Positions 26,734-33,591 of a stretch of DNA of 33,591 nt are shown one piece after another. How positions within the stretch are numbered: the first letter of the stretch is position 1; every line of letters begins with the position of its first letter. The translations under genes and the position numbers were made by a program. The notes under the pieces were generated by a model. That model saw only the letters and a program-made list of their open reading frames with translations. It did no database searches and was not told the origin of the DNA. This stretch comes from JBFLVN01 sp040758475. GTDB lineage: Bacteria; JAGRBM01. The stretch is from the NCBI GenBank assembly GCA_040758475.1, contig JBFLVN010000006.1, positions 1-33,591 of the forward strand, read 5' to 3'.

Positions 26734-29600
26734 AGGTCTTCCTCCTCGATCTCCCGGCCGAAGTGGAAGCGCCGGATGCCGCGGCTTGCGAGGCGCCGAA
26801 CGGTCCAGCCGTTGCGTTTCAGGATTTCCTCCGAGTCCCGGATGCGGGCGCCTAGCTGCTGGGCCGTGGGGAAGGGATTGTAGAGGCCCCGCTGGCGCGC
26901 GAGATGTGAGAAGGTCGTATGGAAGGTGGTGGTCTTGCCGAAAAAGGCCACCTTTGCGGGCGTCCCCGTCACGGGTTCCACCTCGCAGCCGAGCTTGAAC
27001 TCCTCCTGGAAGGCCTGGTAGCTGCGGGCGTGGAGAAGCTCTTTGACGAGGGTTTCGAGAAACACCAGGACGGGGTTGCTGTGCGCCTCCGCCTCCCGGG
27101 CTTTTTCCTCCTGGCCCCGGAGCATCTCTTCGATCAATTCCTGAGCCGCTTTCCGGGGGTTGTCTTTGAGCTTTGGCCTTCTCGTATCGGGGAGGTATTT
27201 GAGAATCGTTTCAAGAACCGTAAAGAGCCCGGCCAGGAATTCATCGAGCCGGTGCTTAGGGTGACCCGGGTAATGGAGGCGCTGAAGTTCGAGATAGAAC
27301 CCCTTGCGCTCCTTCCATTGAGGTAGAATCTCCCGGGCCAGGACAAGAAGGAAGGCCGAGAGGATCTGGGAGCGTTTCTCTTTCAGCGCCTCCATCACAC
27401 TTGTCTTCTGGAACGCGGGGCTTCGGTATTTGGAGCCGAACTCCATGCACCAGGTACGCGAGAGAAGATCGTTGCGATCGCGGTCCAGGGGATCAATGGC
27501 CGTGACGATCACCTGATTGTAGAGCCGCTCGTGGACGTTCTCCGAATCCGTTCCGCCCTTTCGCTTCTGGTTCACCGTGCCCGTGGCCGCGGCGAGGAGG
27601 AAGTTGTAGGTTCCAGTGTCGATGTCGCGGTTTTCGAGGTTGTCCTTGATCGTGAGGGGATTCACCATCCCGTCGGCGAAGTCCGAGGCCGTGCGGCTCT
27701 TTCCCACCCAGTCCTCCCCGTAGAGAAGCACGGAGCACAAATTGGCCGCCGTGGTCTTGCCTGAGGCGGCGGTGCCGCCCATGTGCACGACGGCCCGGTC
27801 GTGGCTGAAGGGCATGAGAAAAATGCTCAGGAGCCAGCAGAGGGTGAAGTACCGGTTCGCAGGATCGGTGGAGAGGTTCGAGAGAAAGAGGCGTTCGAGA
27901 TCGGCGAAGGCCCGCTGAACGTCCACGTCCGGATCGAATTCGATGGGCTTCATCTTGTTGGACGGGCGAAGAAGCGATACCCGGGCGTTCGGGATGATGG
28001 AGACCGAGCCGGGCTCAATCTTCAGAACCGCATCGTCCGGCCGGGCCGTGTGCAGATAGAGGGCGCCCTCTTCGAGATAGAGCCAGGGGGCCACGTCGAT
28101 GCGGCGCCCGGCAAGCAGGCACTGACATTCGAGCGCATCGAAGATCACCTTGGCCCGGGGCTCGGAGTAGACGATGTCGGCGAGTTCGTAGATGAGGGCC
28201 CGGAAGGCGGGGCTCGCTCCCAGCGGATAGACCTTGCCCCGGTGCGTGAGGAAGCATCTCTCCAGACCGCTCTTTTCAACGAAAAACGCCCGCTCGCTCC
28301 CAAGCCACTGCCAGATCATGGTGGCCTGGTTCTTGGCAGCGTCGGGGGAAAAGAAGTTGAATTTGCGATCCGCGCAGTGGCTCCGGTAGATACCGAGGCA
28401 CTTCCGCAAGGGCTCGTAGAGCGGCGTGGCCTGTTCGAGGAGAATCCCGAAGGACGCCTCCGGGTTCTTCTGGCTCCGCAGGTATTCGTCCACGTCCTTG
28501 CAGGGACTTTTTGAGTCCTCGGGCCAGGTTACAAGGCGCACATCCGCGCGCTCTTCCCCCAAAAGTTCCGCAAGCCGCCGCGGCAAAGGCCGCAGGGCTT
28601 CCAAAACCTTCTGCGTGTACCTCCTTCCCGCCTCGTCGGCGTCGAAGGCGAGATAAATCGTCTTTCGCGGAGCGATCTCTTTCAAAAGCGCGAGCTGCTC
28701 ATTCGTGATCTGGCCGCAGAGGGCCAGCGTGTTTTTGAAGCCCCCCTTGCCGATGACCGAGAGGGCGTCGTTCTGGCCTTCGACGAGCACGATCTCGGAG
28801 GCATCAAGGGCCACCTGATTCCAGAAAAGGCATCCCGGAGCACGGAACTCCGAGCGAAGACGTAGCGGCGTGCGCTCCTGCGATAAGGGCTTGCAGGTAA
28901 AGTCGCCGATGAGACCATTGGAAAGAAAATGGGGATAGACGAAAAGCCCCGGCGGGAAGGCGTCGCCGAGACCGGCGCCGCTTTCCTTGACAAGACCCGA
29001 GGCCAGAAGCTCCTCGCGCCCGAACTCGCTTGCAAGAGCGCGGTGGAGCCCGCCGTCCGTAAGTCCTACTTGGAATTCCTCCAGCAGTCCGGCCTTGTGG
29101 CCCCGCACTTCAACGAGATGTCGCAGGGCCCCGCTGTTTCGATCTGCAAAGAGATTCTGATGGTAGTAATCGGCGGCTCTCTCGAAGATCCGATTGTGGG
29201 GAGAATCGGTAATGGTACGCGGCGCTTCGCTCCCGCCGGCATCGCCGCCTTCGAGGGGGACTCCGTATTCGCCGGCCAGGGCTTTAAGGGCCGCGAGCGG
29301 CGAGTCCAGCATCCGGTGACGCTGTGCGAAGGTGACGGCGTCTCCCGCCGCCTCGCACTGGAAGCACTTGTAGTGATCCTCGTAGACCGTAAAGCACTCG
29401 TGGCCGCCGCAGAAGGGACACTCTTCGAGATGGACGTAGCCGCTATATTTTTTGTGAACGGGAATGCCCGCATCCTTTTCGATGAGTTCCAGTAGCGGAA
29501 CCTCTCTCTTGATACGGGCGAAATCTTCTCCCACGCCTTCGTCACTCCCGGAGCCGGGGGCTCTAACGCTTCTCGAACTCTTCGCACTCGGCGACGGCAC
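26730..29600 (-). CDS. Primase-helicase: CHC2 zinc finger, Toprim and ATPase domains
   Basis: A 956-residue replication protein. Near the N-terminus is a DnaG-type zinc finger with Cys61-x2-Cys64 and Cys79-x2-Cys82 (CPFCGG ... YKCFQCEAAGDAVTF). A Toprim domain follows with Glu274 in VLVEGQNDAL and Asp320/Asp322 in YLAFDADEAGRR. The C-terminal half carries a Walker A GGTAASGKTT near residue 611, then a Walker B-like and arginine-containing region (VIVTAIDPLDRDRNDLLSRTWCMEF). The ATPase subfamily is uncertain (SF3/D5-like or RecA-like). The architecture fits priming and unwinding at an element origin. The GTG at 29600 overlaps the previous gene by 38 bases; GTG 29534, after GGGAG and GAAGG, is an equally good start and would drop 22 low-complexity residues. 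Confidence 0.82.
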   Translation of the reverse strand: MPSPSAKSSRSVRAPGSGSDEGVGEDFARIKREVPLLELIEKDAGIPVHKKYSGYVHLEECPFCGGHECFTVYEDHYKCFQCEAAGDAVTFAQRHRMLDSPLAALKALAGEYGVPLEGGDAGGSEAPRTITDSPHNRIFERAADYYHQNLFADRNSGALRHLVEVRGHKAGLLEEFQVGLTDGGLHRALASEFGREELLASGLVKESGAGLGDAFPPGLFVYPHFLSNGLIGDFTCKPLSQERTPLRLRSEFRAPGCLFWNQVALDASEIVLVEGQNDALSVIGKGGFKNTLALCGQITNEQLALLKEIAPRKTIYLAFDADEAGRRYTQKVLEALRPLPRRLAELLGEERADVRLVTWPEDSKSPCKDVDEYLRSQKNPEASFGILLEQATPLYEPLRKCLGIYRSHCADRKFNFFSPDAAKNQATMIWQWLGSERAFFVEKSGLERCFLTHRGKVYPLGASPAFRALIYELADIVYSEPRAKVIFDALECQCLLAGRRIDVAPWLYLEEGALYLHTARPDDAVLKIEPGSVSIIPNARVSLLRPSNKMKPIEFDPDVDVQRAFADLERLFLSNLSTDPANRYFTLCWLLSIFLMPFSHDRAVVHMGGTAASGKTTAANLCSVLLYGEDWVGKSRTASDFADGMVNPLTIKDNLENRDIDTGTYNFLLAAATGTVNQKRKGGTDSENVHERLYNQVIVTAIDPLDRDRNDLLSRTWCMEFGSKYRSPAFQKTSVMEALKEKRSQILSAFLLVLAREILPQWKERKGFYLELQRLHYPGHPKHRLDEFLAGLFTVLETILKYLPDTRRPKLKDNPRKAAQELIEEMLRGQEEKAREAEAHSNPVLVFLETLVKELLHARSYQAFQEEFKLGCEVEPVTGTPAKVAFFGKTTTFHTTFSHLARQRGLYNPFPTAQQLGARIRDSEEILKRNGWTVRRLASRGIRRFHFGREIEEEDL

Positions 29601-29817
29601 CGCCGCCGATCTGCCGGTCTAGGCGGGTATAGAGCTGCTTCTTGCAGACCCACTCGGGGCGGCCTTTTGCGAATTTGAGGCGCGCTCCATGCAGGCATGT
29701 GGGGCAGAGATCGGGCTGGGCTTCCCTGGGCAGGATGGCTGCCGGTCTCGGGCGTGCGGGCCGCGCCTTGGCGGGTGCTTCGGGGGCTTTTCTTGGGAAC
29801 GGAATTTCCTGCATCAC
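29563..29817 (-). CDS. Small Cys-containing protein, possible zinc ribbon
   Basis: 84 residues. A Pro/Ala/Arg-rich N-terminus precedes CPTCLHG (Cys38, Cys41) and later Cys residues in WVCKKQ and AECEEF, a spacing compatible with a small treble-clef or zinc ribbon. No named family is recognised. The GTG start overlaps the stop of the upstream gene by 4 bases and its 3' end runs into the primase-helicase gene, so it belongs to the same operon. It may be an accessory DNA- or protein-binding factor, by position only. Confidence 0.6.
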   Translation of the reverse strand: MMQEIPFPRKAPEAPAKARPARPRPAAILPREAQPDLCPTCLHGARLKFAKGRPEWVCKKQLYTRLDRQIGGGAVAECEEFEKR

Positions 29818-30086
29818 GTGCTCCTTGTTGCGCCGGACGCTTGAGGGAGAGCGCCTAGGATGGCGATCCCCGGTTCCTCGGCCGCTTCCATGAGGCGTTT
29901 CAAAAAGGGTTGAAGCTCCAGCTTGTAGAGACGGCAGAATCGAAGCAGAGGGGAGAACGTGCAGGGGCTCTGGGCCGAGAGCGAGAGGGGCAGAAGGTGT
30001 GTGCCGCTACGCCCCTCTATTTCGATCTCGAATTCGAGCCGGTCGGTTCCCCGGTAGAGGCACTTGATGGACCGGACCGTTTCCAC
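29814..30086 (-). CDS. Small protein of unknown function, first gene of the replication operon
   Basis: 90 residues from the GTG at 30086, chosen because GAGAGGAG lies 6 bases upstream; a GTG at 30104 would add six residues. The N-terminal half looks like a beta-strand protein (IKCLYRGTDRLEFEIEIEGRSGTHLLPLSL) and the C-terminal half is helical (LLRFCRLYKLELQPFLKRLMEAAEE). I do not recognise the family. It overlaps the next gene by 4 bases, heading the cluster with the primase-helicase. Confidence 0.55.
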   Translation of the reverse strand: METVRSIKCLYRGTDRLEFEIEIEGRSGTHLLPLSLSAQSPCTFSPLLRFCRLYKLELQPFLKRLMEAAEEPGIAILGALPQASGATRST

Positions 30087-30157
30087 AGAACACTCCTCTC
30101 CCACGCGGGCATGGGAAGCGCCCGTCTTACATAGAAATCTCGGTTGTCGCGCTTGCT

Positions 30158-30182
30158 CCCGGAAGGCTTGGGAGCCTCCGGG
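30158..30182 (-). terminator. Hairpin after the Xre gene, no T-run
   Basis: On the minus strand CCCGGAGGC and GCCTTCCGGG form a stem with one bulged T and a TCCCAA loop, four bases past the stop of the 94-residue Xre gene. It lacks a T-run, so it may be a weak terminator or a structure in the leader of the replication operon. Confidence 0.3.
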
Positions 30183-30186
30183 GAAA

Positions 30187-30471
30187 TCAATGCCTGGAAC
30201 TCTGGACGCCGTTTTTGCGGAAAGAATTTGCCCAGGCCTTTCGGAACTTGAGCGGCCGCACCCGGCGGATGAAGCAATCGGCCATTTCCCGGTCGCTCAG
30301 GCGCAGGGTCCGCTGGATAGCTTGGGTCGTCTTCATGCTGAGGTCCGCTGCCTCCCCCTTTTCCCAGCGCCAGACGGCCATGCGGGAGACCCCCAGCCAC
30401 CTGGCGAAGGCCTTCTGGCTAAGCCCCATCTCCCTGCGTAGCTCACTCATCACGCTCTGCAATGAATTCAT
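30187..30471 (-). CDS. Xre-family helix-turn-helix regulator
   Basis: 94 residues from the ATG at 30471, chosen because GGAGG sits 7 bases before it; the frame extends upstream to 30531, but that part overlaps the promoter. The helix-turn-helix is SELRREMGLSQKAFARWLGVSRMAVWRWEKGEAADLS. The rest is basic. It is divergent from another Xre gene at 30660, and its own promoter (30503-30531) lies between them. Its position ahead of the replication operon suggests it controls that operon, its own promoter, or both. Confidence 0.82.
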   Translation of the reverse strand: MNSLQSVMSELRREMGLSQKAFARWLGVSRMAVWRWEKGEAADLSMKTTQAIQRTLRLSDREMADCFIRRVRPLKFRKAWANSFRKNGVQSSRH

Positions 30472-30502
30472 CGGGTTGCCTCCCCGTGTTGCATCTGGGT
30501 GG

Positions 30503-30531
30503 TTCATATTAAACAAGAGTGGTTGCGTCAA
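30503..30531 (-). promoter_or_regulatory. Sigma70-type promoter for the 94-residue Xre gene
   Basis: On the minus strand TTGACG (30526-30531) and TATGAA (30503-30508) are spaced by exactly 17 bases. The predicted start near 30496 leaves a leader of about 25 bases containing GGAGG before the ATG. The region is visibly more AT-rich than its surroundings. Confidence 0.65.
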
Positions 30532-30541
30532 GATGCACTAT

Positions 30542-30624
30542 GAGGTTACATTAGATATTCAAGTGGAAACCTAGGGATGAACGCGGGGCACAGACGGACC
30601 GGTCCGAGTTGCTTATGTAACCTC
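30542..30624. promoter_or_regulatory. Inverted-repeat operator pair between divergent Xre genes
   Basis: GAGGTTACAT (30542-30551) and its exact reverse complement ATGTAACCTC (30615-30624) lie 63 bases apart between the two divergent regulators. The first arm is 10 bases upstream of the minus-strand -35. The second overlaps a TATGTA that could serve as -10 for the plus-strand gene. A perfect 12-base palindrome CGGACCGGTCCG (30595-30606) lies between them. The arrangement resembles a phage-type switch, but no binding data exist. Confidence 0.5.
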
Positions 30625-30659
30625 CGGGGGCTGGCCGATTTTGAGGCAGTCGGATAATC

Positions 30660-31079
30660 ATGGCGCGACGCAAGGCGAGGAGAGCGAAAATCAAAGGTCA
30701 CAAGAAATTATCGGTTGGGCGCCTCATCCGCAAATTGCGTGAGGAACAGGGCCTCAAACAGGCCGATCTCGCGCGCCTCGCGGGCTACAAGAGCCAGATG
30801 TCCATCAGCCGGATCGAGAGCGGCGCCGTAGGGTTTCCCTATCCCAAGGCCCCCCTCTTTGCCGACGCACTGGGAGTGGAGAGAAGCGAGTTCTACCGGC
30901 TCTGCATCGAGGGAACACAGGCCCCCAAGCCCCCGCCCGCCTGGGCCGGGCTCACGAAGGGCTGCCGCATCCCTCCCGACATCGCCCGGCGCTTCCTCGC
31001 CCGCGAGCGCGGCTCGGACTTCTGGAACGTGGTGAGGGAGTTCATGGAATTCGTGGATGGGCGGGGGCAGAGTATTTAG
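30660..31079 (+). CDS. Xre-family helix-turn-helix regulator
   Basis: 139 residues. A basic N-terminus (MARRKARRAKIKGHKK) leads into a Cro/CI-type helix-turn-helix (LIRKLREEQGLKQADLARLAGYKSQMSISRIESGAVGFPYPKAPLFADALGV). The C-terminal part (about 90-139) is of unknown fold. It is the only plus-strand protein gene in the element and ends 2 bases before the stop of the convergent helicase gene. It is divergent from another Xre gene, so the pair could form a bistable switch, or it may control the defence-like cargo beside it. The ribosome site is weak (GAGG about 13 bases upstream). Confidence 0.8.
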   Translation: MARRKARRAKIKGHKKLSVGRLIRKLREEQGLKQADLARLAGYKSQMSISRIESGAVGFPYPKAPLFADALGVERSEFYRLCIEGTQAPKPPPAWAGLTKGCRIPPDIARRFLARERGSDFWNVVREFMEFVDGRGQSI

Positions 31080-31081
31080 GA

Positions 31082-33154
31082 TTACTTTCCCAGATCATCC
31101 AAAAACTCCGACGCTGGCTCGACTCCGGTAACCAGCAGGTGATCCCTTGCGCGCGTACAGGCGACGTAGAGCAGGTGCCGCTCGGTGTTGTAGACCTCTT
31201 CGAGATCGGAATCGTCGGCGACCGTCTCAATACGTTCCTGAAGGGGAATGATTTCGTCGTCGCAGGCAATGACCGCGACGGCGCGAAACTCCAGACCTTT
31301 GGCGAGGTGCATGGTACCGATGGAAGCATAGCCGTTCACTGTATCGATATGCTCATCGAGCACCTTGTGCGGGATATCCGCATGATTGAGGGCCGCCGCG
31401 GCCCGGCTCACCTGCGCGGCGGACCGGACGAAGACGCCGATCTCATGGGGTTTCAGGCCATCGCCGACGAGCCCCTTGAGCCAGTCGCCCACCAAGCCAA
31501 CCTCCACCTCTGCGGACTCCAGTACTTTGACCTCGGGCGCTGGACCGTTAAACACCGAAACCGTCCCCCGCCGGTCTTCGGAGTTTCCGTCCACATCGGC
31601 GATTTCCGGGCCCAGCAACCGATCGGCCTGGCTTCGGATCTGATGGGACGTGCGGTAGTTGATTTTCAGCGTACGCGAGCGTCCGCGGATTTCGACGCCG
31701 AGTGCTTTCCATGAAAACGGCTGCTGGAAAATCCGTTGGCCGAGATCACCAGCGAAGAACAGCGCATTCGGACGAGCCCCGCCGAGCGCCGCAAGAAAGC
31801 GAAGCTGGGGGACTCCGATGTCCTGCGCTTCATCCACCACTGTGAAATCGAAAGGCGGATTTTTGGCTGTCTCCAGCTTCGCGGCGAGTTTTGCGAAGAG
31901 CGAAGCGCGCGTGAGGAGACCGCACTCGTGAAGCCCGACCCGCACCTGCTCGAAGATGCCCCACAGGAGACGCCGTTGCGGTTCCGGCAAACGTGTCTTC
32001 CGGCCCAGGCGCGTGACATCACGATAGGCCTCCGAGGTGCCAAGTTGCCAGGCGTCCACCACCTGCTCCCACTCGGTCAGCAAAAACCAGTCGCTGAACT
32101 TGTGGCCTTCCACCTGCTTTGCGCTCTCCTGAAGCAACTCGCGGACCGTTTCGCGCGGGGCGATCTCGAACTTGCCGAAGTGCAGGCCGTAGAGCCGCTC
32201 CCCGATGGCATCCATCGAATGGAGTTCGAGCCGCTCGCCGAGCCGGGGCTCGCTCCCGATGAGTCTGCGGAGCTTAGCCCTGAGCGCGTTCGCCAGCGCG
32301 TCCGAAAACGTGGTGAGTAGTACCCTCGCCTCGGGATTTGACCTTGCGAGCCACACGGCGCGGTGAAGGGCCACGATGGTCTTGCCGGTCCCGGCCGAGC
32401 CGGACACGCGAGCCGGGCCGCTGAAGTCCCTCTCCACGATCTCGCGCTGGGAGGGATGCAGGAAGATCGTCCACTTCTCCCACGGGTATTCGAGCGCCCG
32501 TTCCAGCTCTTCGACGTTCGTCATCACGCGGAAGCGCCGCTGTGCATCGGGATGGGCGAAGGGATCGGCGCTGGGAGGCGCGGGCGCGGCCACCTGCGGC
32601 GTTCCGCCGGTAGCCAGTTCAAGCAGTGCCTCGGCCGCTTCCGCTGGCAGATGATCGGCCAGCTCCAGGATCGAGTCCTCGTCGGTCTTTCGCACGTCGG
32701 CCAGCCACTCCGCAGGAACACCAAAGGCCAGAAGTTCATCGTCGCTACGTCGCGCGAACAGCGCCGGTTTGGGCGGCACCGGGCGCTTCTCTTCGACGTA
32801 TTTCGGGATGATCACTTCTTCGACGCGCTCGCGAATCTCCACAAGCTGCGCGGCCCCTGTCTTCGGGTGCGTCTCCAGCTTGCGGCGCTCCGCCCACCGG
32901 TAGGCCGGATCGTGGTGATCCACGTAACAGAGCAGCAGGCTCGACTCCGTCCGGTGGACGATGATGCGGATGTCCCGGCTCACGCGCACCGACCAGAAAT
33001 TCTTGTCCTTCGCCTTGTCGAGTTTGTGGAACTGCATCCCTGGATTGGCGGGGTTTATCTGGAGGTCGAAGGCCGTGGTCTTCACGACTTTCTGTTCGTC
33101 ACCGCTCAGCCGGGCGAGGCTTTCGGTAAAGGTATCGGAGATGCGGAACTGCAT
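31082..33154 (-). CDS. UvrD-like DNA helicase with N-terminal RelE-like domain
   Basis: 690 residues from ATG 33154, which shares its A with the TGA of the upstream gene (TGATG); the open frame goes further upstream but only as a shadow of that gene. Residues 1-95 look like the RelE/ParE toxin fold (NFWSVRVSRDIRIIVHR; LLLCYVDHHDPAYRWAERRK, then HPKTGAAQLVE). The rest is superfamily 1A helicase: Walker A SGSAGTGKT (about 250), VVDEAQD (about 436), FFAGDLGQRIFQQPFSW, LKINYRTSHQIR, GTMHLAKGLEFRAVAV and YVACTRARDHLLV. No separate antitoxin gene is seen. Such fusions occur near defence genes; whether the RelE part cleaves RNA or only binds cannot be told. Confidence 0.87.
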   Translation of the reverse strand: MQFRISDTFTESLARLSGDEQKVVKTTAFDLQINPANPGMQFHKLDKAKDKNFWSVRVSRDIRIIVHRTESSLLLCYVDHHDPAYRWAERRKLETHPKTGAAQLVEIRERVEEVIIPKYVEEKRPVPPKPALFARRSDDELLAFGVPAEWLADVRKTDEDSILELADHLPAEAAEALLELATGGTPQVAAPAPPSADPFAHPDAQRRFRVMTNVEELERALEYPWEKWTIFLHPSQREIVERDFSGPARVSGSAGTGKTIVALHRAVWLARSNPEARVLLTTFSDALANALRAKLRRLIGSEPRLGERLELHSMDAIGERLYGLHFGKFEIAPRETVRELLQESAKQVEGHKFSDWFLLTEWEQVVDAWQLGTSEAYRDVTRLGRKTRLPEPQRRLLWGIFEQVRVGLHECGLLTRASLFAKLAAKLETAKNPPFDFTVVDEAQDIGVPQLRFLAALGGARPNALFFAGDLGQRIFQQPFSWKALGVEIRGRSRTLKINYRTSHQIRSQADRLLGPEIADVDGNSEDRRGTVSVFNGPAPEVKVLESAEVEVGLVGDWLKGLVGDGLKPHEIGVFVRSAAQVSRAAAALNHADIPHKVLDEHIDTVNGYASIGTMHLAKGLEFRAVAVIACDDEIIPLQERIETVADDSDLEEVYNTERHLLYVACTRARDHLLVTGVEPASEFLDDLGK

Positions 33155-33591
33155 CAGGTTTCCACCGACACCGGTATTCCAATCTGATTCGCAATGGGAG
33201 TGTACAGATCGGTTTCGACTTCTGGTGCCCGAATCGAAATGATGAGAGAATAGCGCGCTGATTTGTTGTAGCATTCCAATTTCGGGCGTGTTTTCCACCA
33301 TCCGAGAGCCGGATAGACTGCGAGAACTCCCCTACTTGCCAAATCTGCTGCGGTACCACGCCAAATATCCGAATGCAGTGAGCCCTTATTACGATTTTGA
33401 ATCCCGATGTTCCAATCCGGGTCGTTGCTACCTGTTGTGGTTCCTTCTTCTTCGGCTCTGGCTGCCAGATTTATTCGAGAGCGAAACGACTCCTCTGTCT
33501 CTGCCGGTCGCTTCACGTCAAACCGGAGGCCGTGCGACTGGTAACGATATCGTGAACTGACCCCACGTGCCGACGGATTGGGCTCTACAAA
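33154..33591 (-). CDS. C-terminal part of a probable subtilase-type (S8/IetS-like) peptidase, truncated by window
   Basis: The frame is open to the window edge, giving 145 C-terminal residues. Segments such as HGLRFDVKRPAETEESFRSR, GSLHSDIWRGTAADLASR, VLAVYPALGWWK, ARYSLIISI and DLYTPIANQI resemble, from memory, the conserved tail of S8 family peptidases paired with AAA ATPases, known as IetAS in plasmid stability and phage defence. The catalytic Asp/His/Ser lie upstream, outside the window, so the assignment is not proven here. Codon use is more AT-rich than in the helicase gene, which it overlaps by one base. Confidence 0.5.
   Translation of the reverse strand, partial: FVEPNPSARGVSSRYRYQSHGLRFDVKRPAETEESFRSRINLAARAEEEGTTTGSNDPDWNIGIQNRNKGSLHSDIWRGTAADLASRGVLAVYPALGWWKTRPKLECYNKSARYSLIISIRAPEVETDLYTPIANQIGIPVSVET

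Noticed and set aside
33155..33301. Extra 49 residues upstream of the RelE-helicase start
   Set aside because: They overlap the peptidase-like gene out of frame. ATG 33154 overlaps that gene's stop and begins the RelE-like fold.
33540..33549. GGTAACGATA shared with the promoter region at 26338-26347
   Set aside because: A single 10-base match in a window this size can occur by chance, and the second copy lies inside a coding region.

Overview
The window is GC-rich DNA from a diderm (Gram-negative) bacterium. It encodes an OmpP1/FadL-type outer-membrane beta-barrel, three predicted lipoproteins and many GTG/TTG starts, and it has the yebC-ruvC-ruvA-ruvB order seen in proteobacteria. I would guess a deltaproteobacteria-like or related uncultivated lineage, but nothing here fixes the taxon. 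The first ~24.5 kb is vertically inherited chromosome. The last ~9 kb is an integrated mobile element.

Chromosomal part. 2-3415 (+) is a DNA-repair operon: a 5'-truncated YebC/PmpR gene, ruvC, ruvA, a DUF1499 lipoprotein and ruvB. 3497-6655 holds hisS and aspS. 6656-7158 is the longest gene-free stretch; it has a near-consensus sigma70 promoter, then GC-rich DNA able to form strong hairpins. 7159-16768 is an envelope cluster: a 2110-residue lipoprotein, a FadL-like barrel overlapping it by 4 bases, and a lipoprotein resembling a five-bladed propeller. 16867-24418 holds argS, a SPOR-domain membrane protein, a GT39-like membrane glycosyltransferase on the opposite strand, lepA, lepB and tadA, ending at tRNA-Ser(CGA).

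Mobile part. The 3' end of the tRNA-Ser gene is the left boundary of an integrated element whose right end lies outside the window. Its outermost gene is a large serine recombinase pointing toward the tRNA, and its last 22 codons and stop are read from the antisense strand of the tRNA gene. Inward lie a small Xre regulator overlapping the recombinase, a tightly overlapping replication operon (unknown 90-residue protein, Cys-containing 84-residue protein, large CHC2-zinc-finger/Toprim/ATPase primase-helicase, unknown 91-residue protein), and two divergent Xre regulators flanking a region with inverted repeats.

The right edge is cargo that looks like defence. A gene running off the window resembles the C-terminal region of subtilase-type (S8) peptidases of the IetAS AAA-ATPase/protease type. 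It overlaps by one base a UvrD-like helicase carrying an N-terminal RelE-like domain. The neighbouring ATPase gene, if present, is outside the window. This protease plus RelE-helicase operon on a serine-recombinase element is the strongest candidate for an under-described system here.
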